Below are positions 46,110 to 56,700 of a DNA stretch of 64,000 nt, in pieces. Location of the stretch: the NCBI GenBank assembly GCA_033220425.1, contig CM065648.1, positions 248,001-312,000 on the forward strand, written 5' to 3'. The notes under the pieces were generated by a model that was not told the DNA's origin, did not search any database, and worked only from the letters and a program-made list of their open reading frames with translations. Position numbers and translations under genes: made by a program. Positions within the stretch are counted from its first letter, which is position 1; every line of letters starts with the position of its first letter. The DNA comes from Lepraria neglecta. Lineage: Eukaryota > Ascomycota > Lecanoromycetes > Lecanorales > Stereocaulaceae.

Positions 46110-47078
46110 GGCAGTGGCACAGACAAATCTCGGAGAAGCTGCTGTGAAGAGTGCTTCAACAATTTATACGTGATGACGACTTGCGAGCAGAGTACCAATT
46201 CGAGGGCTCGATCCATCAAAAGCCACTCCCCATGGTTTCTGGCAACCAGTGGGCTTCAACCCTTGGACATTTCCTAGAAGAGTCAGTTGGAGGAGGCAAG
46301 GCATCATTAGCGAGCGAGGGAACGGCAAATTTTCAAGGAGTTGGATATATATGAAGCATGCACCTAGGAGCTCAAGACTCTGCCCATGATCTAATTAGCT
46401 ATTCAGCCCCCTTAGAAGCAATATGCAAACATGATCAAGTAAATGAAGCAATTCGTATTATAAGTAGCAGTTCGGAGATGATTATGTATTCATCAAATGA
46501 CCCAATAATGTGATTGTTTTCATTATTGCGTAGATCTCTCATAAGACTAGCTTCTTGGCGTTTCATATCAACCATGCTAGTGCGGTTTCCTGCTTTGCAT
46601 CAAATATCAACCTTCCGAACAGCAACTGCCTCGGCTTGGGAGTCTTTCTATCTACCTGCGTGCTCTTGAGGGTAGCAGTGACTGAACGGTGTGGCAAATC
46701 AGTCGCGAAACATTGGGCCATTCTTTGCTCTTTTGAGAAGCAGACTCCGAGCTGATGACATCCGAAGGTCAACTCCTTCCACCGTCATGCTTCTCGTCTA
46801 TGCGTTGTTGCTATGTTGGCTCTCTTCCACCGAGCTGTATGCCAAAACTATAACTAATTGGTGCTCAAATCGTGTATGCAACCACAGAAGCAGCCCACCA
46901 GGACACAAGCGTCAACACTTGGAGGTAGCGAGCTACTTGTTAGTAGTGATGCAATGGCGTCACTTCTTTTAAGCAGAGCCTCAAAGTCTTTTTCCTTTCT
47001 TCTAGGGGCATGCGCATCCCATGTTCATTGTTCTTCGGAGCCGAAGTGGTACTGCCCCCAAGATCAATCTCGGGAATG
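46110..47078. other. intergenic, no recognised gene
   Basis: About 970 bp of 3' UTR and spacer. Open frames such as 46555-46755 and 46691-46972 lack any domain. The end of the region may be promoter of the ankyrin pseudogene. Confidence 0.45.
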
Positions 47079-49701
47079 GCAGACCCATTATCTATCGTTG
47101 CTAGCATCATCTCTGTCATTGTGGCCGTTGAAGGTTTGAGAAAGACCTTAGAGCAGATCAAAAATCTCTCAAATGCTCCTGATGAGGTCTTTGCCCTGAT
47201 TAACGAGGTATCGGACTTCGACATCGTATCGAAACATATCGAGGAGCTTGTCACAGATGATGATGAAGCCATGGCGGCTCATAGGTATCTGGAACACATG
47301 CAGAGATTGATAGAAAAGCACAAGACCAGCTCCTTCAGCTCGAGCATCTCATTCGTGGGCAGCTTTTGAAGCCCAAAGGCCCAAAAGGCAACCTCGCTGT
47401 ATCTCGCATTCAATGGACGATGACCAAGAAAAGGATCAACAATCTGCGGATGGACCTCCGAAACATTAGGCTCAACATTGTCGGCCAACTCGCTTCTACA
47501 AGCTGGTGCGTTGTCATGCACAGAACCCCATGCCCCCTTACTAAAACATCTTAGCGCACAGCAATCGCGAGTGCAACTTGGTGTCGACAAGATCTTGATG
47601 ATTGTCGGCAAGATACAAAAAGAGCAGACTTGGCTTCGGAGCCAGGCCGGGCACCTATCGGGGCAGCTACTACGTGATCACGAGCAACCCCAATCCCACG
47701 AGTGACAACTTCCTGACAGCTCCATGCGCCTCCTAACCAACTCTGAGAATGCTCACAACGGAGTGGATGGTTTGCTTGGATCCAAGTATCAAGCTAGCGA
47801 GCAACAAGACCAATTGGATGACAGTGACAGGAGTACACGCCTTGTGCTTAAGGTCAAAGCCTACATCCGAAAACGTGCGCGGCTCTTTTGTGACTCCCGG
47901 TGCAACTGCGCCTGTCACCCGTGACGCCAATACAGGTCATCTACCTCTCTTGACAAATCGCTGGGAACTTCTTCATTGGCTACACTGGGCTCCGCACAAG
48001 GCCTTCAATCAAGTGTATGAGCACCTTCTGCAACCGGAATCCATCCTTTGGAGCTCGTGTCGAATACGTCTTTCCGCACTGGTTTCTCTCCAATACCTTG
48101 GCAATACTCACCATCTCAATCACCAATCAACCAGCTTTATGTCTAAGTATCACCAGATTTCAAGGAGATGCTGATGTTTTCCGCCATATCAAGACGAATG
48201 ATCTCAAAGGTCTGCAGCTACTATACAGTACCGGCTTGGAGTCTCCAAGGGACGTTTGCAGTCATGGCCGGACTGCTCTTCTGGTAAGATTTGTCTCAAT
48301 TGCTTGGCAATTCCCCACTTATCATCATCGTTTTAGTGCAAGTCTATACAGTGCACGCACAATGTCATTGAGATCAGCATCCTACATCGTGCGTTAGTCG
48401 AGAGCGTTATCTCGCTTCATGATCATACTGCCAGCTTATTAACTCGTGTCGGGTTATAGTATGCTGTGCAGGAATGGAACCTCAAGATTACCCGCTTCCT
48501 CCTTGATGCTGACGCTGTAAGTATCTTAAGACCCTTGGCGACCTATAGGTTCTAACTTCCTTGCTAGGACCCATACATCCAGCATAATTACTAAAGATAG
48601 GTAGTTGTGTATCGGGCATCAAATCTCGGTTGACAGTTTTCTTACAGCAGCGCATATGAAGCCAGCTGGGATATTACATTCGCTGGGTCAGAGGATCAGG
48701 CAATATTGGAATCATTTCAAACGCTGTTCCCTTGCGATGATTGCATCGAGGACTTTGAGCTCTCATGGATTCATAGAATTGTTCTAGGTATTTTGAGTCG
48801 TGGCCTAGCAGAGGAACTGCATGTTTCCACCCGGGCTGAAGTCAACGTTCCTGACACAAGGGGAAGGAATGCTCTTTCTGGGTCTGCGCTGAGGGGAGAC
48901 CACCAGGCCGTCAGCCTACTCCTGGAAGCAGGGGCTGATAAAAATACGTCTGAAATTGACGGAAACACACCACTGCTCTTTTCTACGGAAAGGGGCGCAA
49001 ACTCATGCATGAAACTGCCGCTGAAAGCTGGTGCAAACGCAACACACCGGAGCCACAAAGGGCGAGACGCATTGTTCAAGGCTCTAGAGAACCACGATAA
49101 TCCCCATTGCACAAAGCCTCTTCTTGCGGCTGGCATCAGTGTCGATATTCGAGACTCGCACGGAGCTTCGCCTTTGAGCTGGGCTGCGCTTAGGAACCAC
49201 GTCAGGTCAATACCAGTTCTACTTGATTGTAGAGCCGATATCAATCTGGCCAATCAAGAGGGGGATACTCTACTGATGGAATCGCTCTTCTTCAACAGCG
49301 ATGATGCACTGAAATTGCTACTCGAGGCTGGAGCCGACTACACAAAAGAAGTCAGCTATGGAGACCCAATCTTACACGACGTGGCCATCTATGATAATCT
49401 CAGAACCATCGAGCGGCCAAGCTCCCAGGTATCGATATCAATGCTACCAACAAGAAGGGCAAAACAGCACTTCAATTGGTGCAGCAGCGGGAAGAGAAGC
49501 CAGACGGATTCGTGAAAGCATTTCAGATCATGTTGGAGGTTCGAAGGCGACCCCGGAAATGGTGCAGTCGACAATGAAATATCAGCGGCGCAGCAAGACC
49601 AGTCAGACACTTGCGAGGACTTTGTTCACGCCTTAGAAGAGCAACCGCCATATGTGTTTCAAGGCGGCACACCGCTATTTCCTTGCTTGAGCCTGGAATG
49701 A
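47079..49701 (+). pseudogene. ankyrin-repeat STAND-associated protein, multiply frameshifted
   Basis: ATG 47079 opens MADPLSIVASIISVIVAVEG, the helical N-terminal domain common in fungal STAND/ankyrin proteins. The family text then changes frame after EKHKTS (about 47325) to LLQLEHLIRGQLLKPKG. An intron with GT-AG ends follows. Another break near 47930-47970 (TGA after CNCACHP, then a one-base loss) leads to FFIGYTGLRTRPSIK and VEYVFPHWFLSNTLAILT. At least five ankyrin repeats run from 48820 to 49400 (for example GDHQAVSLLLEAGADKNTSE). A further frameshift near 49425 precedes LPGIDINATNKKGKTALQLV, and one more near 49540 precedes an acidic C-terminus ending at 49701. No nucleotide-binding domain is present between head and repeats. 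Confidence 0.8.
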
Positions 49702-50642
49702 CTGCTTCCCGAGTCTACACCAAAGCTAAAGCTGCTATGTAGATATCAAGCATGCACTATGTACATTTTCCAGTGCTAAATATTGTTGACAGTGGAGAGG
49801 AGTAAAGAGGCTGAGTTCCCTCGAGCCCAAGCCCAATCATGTTACCCCTATATCACGCCGCTACCTCTGACCGCCATTCCGATCACACACATGTCATAAG
49901 ACGAGGATGGTATCAGAAAGGGGCACACCGAGTAATTCATTTCATTCTCTAATCCATGATCCCAGTCACCCACCCCAGCATCTCACGCCGCCTGACAACC
50001 CTCTATTACAGTGCGAAGCTCACTAGTAACACCGAAATACACCGAGCACTGCCCTCCGCCGCATTTCTACTCTCAGTAGGACAAGCAACAAATCGGACCA
50101 TTCCGCTTTCCACTCCACCTTTCATCTCCGCTTTTTCGCTCAGGCCATTCTTCTACCAAAGCGGTTTTCTGTCGCTGGAGGATCATGTTTAACATTCATT
50201 CTGGCTAACATCCATTGTGCTTATGGAATAAGGCGGCGTTCATATCTAAGCGAGGTATTAGTTAAGCGGGATGTATATACCTTATGTAGGCTGCGCCTGA
50301 TATGAAATGCTTGTGTTTATAGTGGCAGGCTGTATGCAGCAATTTATGTTCCTGTCCCGTGGACATAAAGTAGCAAACATGGTCCGCCTCAGCCACGCAT
50401 CACGGTGGGCCAGCGATCTTCCCACCACCGCGCAATCTTTTCTGGGCTTCATGCATACCGGCTACCGTGCAATCGAGTCCGACGCGCAAACAGATAGTGC
50501 ATTTCATTTGCTTCCCAGAGTTCGACTGCTAGAGCATATAGTACAGCGCCGTCACAGGGAGGAGGAGGGACTTGTTCAATACATATTTACATTGTCCACA
50601 TCTAATCATTCTATAGACAAACATAGTAATGTCCCTCCATGT
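49702..50642. other. intergenic, no recognised feature
   Basis: About 940 bp between the ankyrin pseudogene and the left inverted-repeat arm. Open frames at 49956-50192 and 50307-50675 have no recognisable domain. Confidence 0.45.
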
Positions 50643-51130
50643 ATGGCGGAAAACCCACCGTGCCGGAAAATATGACGGATACTTTAACTTCAGGCGAATA
50701 TAACTCTGCGCACACGTCGGACTCTACTAAGTTCAGGTATATATCGTGTACTGTGGCTCTTTTGAAATATCGATTACCTTTCTGACCCATAAATTACATT
50801 CGTATCATCGCTTTCTCGCCTAATTCGCTCAGGGCCGTCTTTTATGACGAACCAATTTCCATTTACTGTAGCACCACCATGACGTTTTTTTTTAATTATC
50901 GTATACATAATAGGGATCTAATCCGAGCCTTTAACCCTTGTTATAATGATAGAAAGTTATCATCAGTTTTGTGCCTGCTGTCGCGCGCAAATTCATACAA
51001 GGTCGCCACCTTGGTCGGTACCTCCGATCAGAGTAATTGCTGATCCAGGCTAGTGCAAAACGACCTTGTATAGCCTTCGCAATAATTACCGTGTATCTTA
51101 CTTGTCTCGTCAGTAAGCCAAGTATATAGC
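50643..51130. repeat. left arm of a long diverged inverted repeat
   Basis: Matches the minus strand of 55510-55987 over most of its length. Outer end: gcggaaaacccaccgtgccg here, gcggaaagcccaccgtaccg there. Then ggaaaatatga in both, and actctgcg(c/t)a(c/t)acgtcgg in both. An inner segment at 50982-51060 (gcgcgcaaattcata, then gtcgccacctt and gtcggtacctcc) matches gcgcgcaaattcata, gttgccaccct and gtcggtacttcc on the other side. Overall identity is roughly 70-80% by eye. It lies directly upstream of the CHAT-NB-ARC-TPR gene. Confidence 0.85.
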
Positions 51131-51436
51131 TATCAGGCCTGATGACTTAAAGTGTGGCTCACTTTCTGGAAACATCTATTAATAGTTATGTGCTAAGTCT
51201 ATTTTGGGCGAGCAGGCGTGCCCCGCTCTTAGCGTCGCCAGCCGTCTTGTCGTGCCTACAACAATCGTGCAGGGGTAACTAGGATCTCAGGTCAGGCCAA
51301 TACCTGCCTTCCGTATTCAAATAAATGTTCATCAATGTTTAAAGTGACGGAGGTTGCAGCAGTCGTCTCATAACAACATACAACGACAGCTTGTGAAGTA
51401 ATACTTACCTGAACCTTCTCAGCCATACAAGATTAT

Positions 51437-54400
51437 ATGCCACGATGGCCACTAAAGGTCCTTATCCTTTCATCAGATCCTCGCAATACAGATCGGTTAC
51501 GTCTGGCGCAAGAGCATCGAGACTTACAGGTCGCAATCCGCGGAACACGCTCTGCCTCGTCGCTGGCTGTCCTCAATGAACCTTCCTGCCGATATTCTGA
51601 TATTACAGCAGCATTGGATCGCTTCGATCCACATATACTACACTTTAGTAGACACGGTAGAGAGGATGTATTATATTTTGAAGATGTTCAAGGGACCGCC
51701 AAAGCTGTCAAAAAGCAAGCGCTAGCAAGAGTGCTAAGCCATCAGAAAGAGCTGCAAATCGTTATACTCAATGCTTGTTTCTCGTTGGATCAAGGGCAGG
51801 CTTTTACGGATGCAGTTAGTCTGGCAATAGTATCAGAGGGAAGCATACTGGACCACGATACGATCGACTTCTCCCGAGAATTCTATACAGCGCTTAGGTA
51901 TGGACAGAGAAGTTATATCGAAGCTTTTGAGCGAGCAAAGTCCGCTCTTGAAATAACAGGTATAATAAAGGTGCATCTTTTGCAACGTGAAACGCCTGGT
52001 ATACAAGATGTCCCAGCATATTCATTCTTTGCACCAGGTGCTCGACAAGGTATAGATACGGAGGAGTTGCTTCAGACTCTACCGAAAAGCAGAGTAGTTG
52101 GGACTCCACATACGGTCGATGTTATACCAGACATAGGTAAGTGCTCTTAAGCAGAATGAAGCCTTTGGGAGAGAAGGAACACAGTTCCATTATAAGTCAA
52201 GCACGGGTTATAGAAAGCTGTCCACGTACGAGATCACTGAGTAAGCGCTGACCCAACATCTTCCAGAAGGCGATAGTTTCCACGTGCAGTTCCAGCTTAC
52301 GGGTCTGCCAGTTACCGGCTACTTCGTCGATCGCGACCCCGAAATGGAAGCGATAGAGCGGCATCTACTCCCGACAAAGACACAGGCTGGACGGAAGATG
52401 CACATCCTCCATGGCCTGGGCGGGATCGGAAAGACGCAGCTAGCGATCGCACACGCTCGAAAGCATCAGAACATATATAGTGCGATAGTATGGGTGAACG
52501 GCAACAGTAGAGATACGGTGCTGCAGAGTCTGGCGCGATTTGCTCAGCATTTGGGCATAAGCGATGCTGTAAATCCACCGAGCAGCACGGCTCAACAAGC
52601 TCCAGACATGGAGGCAGAGGCGCACGCCGTTCTGAGATGGCTGGGCCAAGAACGGAATCGTCGTTAGCTGATGATCTTCGACAATGTCGATCAAGACGTC
52701 CGATTCAGCGAGGAAGATACTCAGGCCTTTAGGGTCACATCATTCCTGCCACCAGCTGATCATGGCTCCGTGCTAATAACGACCCGTCTTCCTTCCCTAC
52801 GGGAGATGGGCCAGTCGACGGAAGTTGGAATTCTCACGCTGGATCAGGCACAAGAGCTCCTCAGCTATCGCTCGGGTCTATATCCATCAAGTTATGGTAG
52901 AATAAGCGTCCCATCAGAATCCGGAAATACAAGCCTGATAACATATTTTACAGACATGGCGAAGCTCATTCAGCGACTCGGCTACCTCCCTCTCGCTCTA
53001 GTTCAAGCAGGTACCTATATACACAAAACCAAGACGGGGTGCTCAAAGTACTTGGACCTGTATGAGGCTTCGTGGACCCAGCTCGCGGCCGAGACGCCTC
53101 AGCTACGGGACTATGAGAATGGGAGCATTCAGACGACGTGGATGATCTCCTATGAGCATGTGCGACAGGGCAACCGGACGGCGGGAAAGTTGCTGCAGCT
53201 GTGGGGGTACCTGGATCATCAAGATGTCTGGTATGAGCTCTTCCTTCGCGGACGCGATGGCTGCCAAGAAGAGTTGCAGGAGCTGGCAGGCAGCGAGATT
53301 ATCTTCAAGAGGGTGATGGAGAGCTTATTAGCCTACTCGCTGATCGAATCGCCCCAAGACAAGGAAAGCTATTCAATCCATCCGGTTCTGCATGACTGGT
53401 GCACTGAGACAATCAGTCATGGCCAATGTGACTTAATACTGGCCGCGGTGAGGATTGTAGGCACCGCGGCGCCGGGTCATTCAGTAGCCGAGTACTGGCT
53501 TTTGCAGCAACGACTGCTCCCCCATGCTGACCGATGTGTACGACAAATAGATGATCTAGAAGCGCTCCACCAACTTGAATCAGTCGAGGCTAGCAACGCA
53601 CTCCATGGTGTGGGTTTTCTCTTCGCCGATCAAGGCATGCACGCGAAGGCGGAGAAGATATATCGGCGGGCGCTGGATGGATACGAGAAAGCATGGGGCC
53701 CTGATCACACCTCCACCCTCGACACCGTCAACAACTTGGGCGCCCTTTATGCTGATCAAGGCAAGCTGGTAGAAGCAGAAGAGATGTATAGGCGGGCGCT
53801 AGCTGGAAAGGAGAAAGCATGGGGCCTGGATCATATATCCACCCTCTCCACCGTCAACAACTTGGGCGCCCTTTATGCTGATCAAGGCAAGCTGGTGGAA
53901 GCAGAAGAGATGTATAGGCGGGCGCTGGCTGGAAAGGAGAAAGCATGGGGCCTGGATCATATATCCACCCTCTCCACCGTCAACAACTTGGGCACCCTTT
54001 ATGCTGATCAAGGCAAGCTGGTGGAAGTAGAAGAGATGTATGGGCGGGCGCTGGCTGGATACGAGAAAGCATGGGGCCTGGATCATACATCCACCCTCTC
54101 CACCGTCAACAACTTGGGCAACCTTTATGCTGATCAAGGCAAGCTGGTAGAAGCAGAAGAGATGTATAGGCGGGCGCTAGCTGGAAAGGAGAAAGCATGG
54201 GGCCTGGATCATACATCCACCCTCGACACCGTCAACAACTTGGGCACCCTTTATGCTGATCAAGGCAAGCTGGTGGAAGCAGAAGAGATGCATAGGCGGG
54301 CGCTGGCTGGATACGAGAAAGCATGGGGCCTGGATCATACATCCACCCTCGACACCGTTAACAACTTGGGCAACCTTTATGCTGATCAAGGCAAGCTGGT

Positions 54401-55208
54401 AGAAGCAGAAGAGATGTATAGGCGGGCGCTAGCTGGAAAGGAGAAAGCATGGGGCCTGGATCATACATCCACCCTCTCCACCGTCAACAACTTGGGCACC
54501 CTTTATGCTGATCAAGGCAAGCTGGTGGAAGCAGAAGAGATGTATAGGCGGGCGCTGGCTGGAAAGGAGAAAGCATGGGGCCTGGATCATAGATCCACCC
54601 TCGACACCGTCAACAACTTGGGCGCCCTTTATGCTGATCAAGGCAAGCTGGTGGAAGCAGAAGAGATGTATAGGCGGGCGCTGGCTAGAAAGGAGAAAGC
54701 ATGGGGCCTGGATCATATATCCACCCTCGACACCGTCAACAACTTGGGCTCCCTTTATGCTGATCAAGGCAAGCTGGTAGAAGCAGAAGAGATGTATAGG
54801 CGGGCGCTAGCTGGAAAGGAGAAAGCATGGGGCCTGGATCATATATTCACCCTCTCCACCGTCAACAGCTTGGGCACCCTTTATGCTGATCAAGGCAAGC
54901 TGGTGGAAGCAGAAGAGATGTATAGGCGGGCGCTGGCTGGAAAGGAGAAAGCATGGGGCCCGGATCATCCCTCCACACTCCGTGCTATCAACAACTTACG
55001 CTTGCTTAATACTGGTCGAGGTGGGTAGATGAAAGTGAGAGAGATACATTCGCAGGCGCTCGATAGAAGTGATAGGGCACACGACACTAACCAGCATCTA
55101 CAAGCACCACCATCAATAGGGAAAGCCATCTTAAACAAACTCAAAGCTGGCATGCGGAGGCAGAACAAGGCTTTGCAGGACGGTAAACAGATCTCAGAAA
55201 TTATATAA
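51437..55208 (+). pseudogene. CHAT protease-like / NB-ARC / TPR receptor (NLR) gene with in-frame TAG
   Basis: Exon 1 (51437-52136) and exon 2 (from 52267; 130-bp GT-AG intron) form one frame. Residues 1-200 are a CHAT caspase-like domain: KVLILSSDPRNTDRLRLAQE, HILHFSRHG with catalytic-type His73, and IVILNACFS with Cys114. The bacterial-type core SREFYTALRYGQRSYIEAFE follows. An NB-ARC domain has P-loop GLGGIGKT (283-290), MIFDNVDQ (kinase 2), TTRLPS and the GLPL-like GYLPLALVQAG. From residue 686 there are eleven 42-residue TPR units. A TAG at 52665-52667 (codon 367) stands where relatives have Trp just before kinase 2. A second TAG (55026-55028) may be the true stop, though the frame continues to 55208. 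Apart from this it looks intact. CHAT-NLRs are proposed cell-death proteases; no gasdermin gene was found nearby. Confidence 0.85.
53622..55007 (+). repeat. tandem array of eleven 126-bp TPR-coding units
   Basis: Eleven consecutive 126-bp units each encode 42 residues of the form YADQGKLVEAEEMYRRALA plus (G/R)(K/Y)EKAWGLDH(T/I/R)STL(S/D)T and VNNLG(A/T/N/S)L. The nine central units are nearly identical in DNA; the first and last are diverged. Differences cluster at four or five codon positions. Homogenised repeats with hypervariable positions are the hallmark of fungal NLR sensor domains under concerted evolution and selection. Confidence 0.95.
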
Positions 55209-55509
55209 TCCTAGGTATGATAAATACATTACGTATGCATTACGTGAAACAGCTTTGACTCTTAATTGTCACGAGCAGTCACTATATCCCATTTTCGAGC
55301 TACTCAAAGATCCATCTGGTGCACGCCCCCTTTGGTGTACGCCATTGTCCGTGGTGAATACGACCATGTTATGGTATGCACCTTTCTAAATGTATCTTAG
55401 CTCGCCGGGGAGCTGTTGGCGGTTCCAACAGCTGACTGCTCGGAGTTGGATCATTATATTCTGAGGGTCCGCACAGCCATAGGCCTAACAGCCACAGGCC
55501 AAATAGCCA
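55209..55509. other. spacer between receptor gene and right inverted arm
   Basis: About 300 bp after the receptor gene. A repeated word (agccacaggcc / gccataggccta) is visible near 55480-55505. Weak similarity to the inverted left arm may extend into this part. Confidence 0.4.
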
Positions 55510-55987
55510 CAATAGCTTACCGGATGACATAATTAAATTACATTGTAATAATTATATGAGCCGTGCGGGGTTATTTTGCACCAGCCGGAGTTGGTAATTA
55601 CTTTCAGCGGAAGTACCGACTAGGGTGGCAACCTTTTATGAATTTGCGCGCTACAGCATATATAAAGCTTGATGGTAACTTCTTAGCATCATAGTAAGAT
55701 TCCGGGGCTCAGATAAGACCGTTGATGAGTGTTATAGAGTGGTAAGAGCTTTACAATAGTGCTATAGGGAAGGGATAATATAACGCTATAAAAGGAGGCT
55801 TTCTGCAAATCAGGCGCGAGGGCGACTATACAAACGTAATTTATAGGTAAGAGGAGTCTCGAATACTTACAATTAGCCACAGCACACGACTTCCACACAA
55901 TTATAGTAAATCCCGACGTATACGCAGAGTCATAGTCGCTTGAAGTTGGAGTACCCCTCATATTTTCCGGTACGGTGGGCTTTCCGC
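55510..55987. repeat. right arm of the long diverged inverted repeat
   Basis: Minus-strand copy of 50643-51130 (see there for matching blocks). Read inward it opens a 90-codon frame (55961-55689, minus) starting with ATG 26 bp from the outer end. The left arm has an ATG at the same distance. The region between the two outer ends is 5.35 kb. Confidence 0.85.
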
Positions 55988-56700
55988 GACCCAGGGATGG
56001 ACATTAATACAAGGCTTGCGCCATCGAGACTCCATAGATCCCACCTCGTAACATGACACAAATACACTGCGGCCGAGGATCTGCAACCCATGACACGTTG
56101 TTTCCCCATTCCTTTACAATCCTACTCTTCCCGCTCCGCGCTTCCTTCACCCCATACTTGCGCCCCTCGCACAGCCGCCATGTCCAATCCTTCCATCTTC
56201 TATTCTCGGCTTGGGGGCCTTAGGCAGGAGCGAGTGTCTTAGCAAAGGTCTGCGTAGAGTTGGGCTTGGGCTGTATCATTGTTGTCGTGCGCGTTCAAGG
56301 CTAATGTGGCCGTTGGACAACAGCGCCTTTCGCTTCGTGCGAGAACGTTGGGGCGCTATGCGAGTGTTAGAGGTGGTTGCTTATCAAGCCGTTTGCCAGA
56401 CCGAGCCCTGCAACAGCGGGTTGGTGTTCCAATCATAGCCTTATGATGTCCGTTGTCGCATTCGAAAGACGGTGGCTTCGTGGAAGACTATCGACGCCGA
56501 GATGGGTTTCATTCAGCAGAACCATGAGTGTCGATAGAATCCCTGCGAATCGATAGAGGTCCCAGGAGGAAGGCTAACTGCCAAAGTGGCTAATCAAAGC
56601 AATTGCTTTTGCAGAACGTTGTGATCCTTATGCTCGTAATGATTGCTCTGTAGTAAGAAACTCGTGAGGAGGTCGTGAGGCTATTGTCGTCATTCTGTTT
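55988..56700. other. intergenic, no recognised feature
   Basis: About 710 bp outside the right arm, up to the 3' end of the disordered-protein gene. One open frame (56211-56438) has no domain. Confidence 0.4.

Noticed and set aside
52665-52667. Programmed stop-codon readthrough at the receptor TAG
   Set aside because: The following bases (CTG ATG) do not match the known strong readthrough contexts; a TGG-to-TAG mutation or editing is simpler.
53799-54767. Three repetitive minus-strand frames under the TPR array
   Set aside because: They repeat with the same 126-bp period and are antisense shadows of the TPR codons.
53622-55007. Regular repeats considered as CRISPR or satellite DNA
   Set aside because: The units are head-to-tail without spacers, exactly 126 bp and in frame, and encode TPR motifs in a eukaryotic gene.
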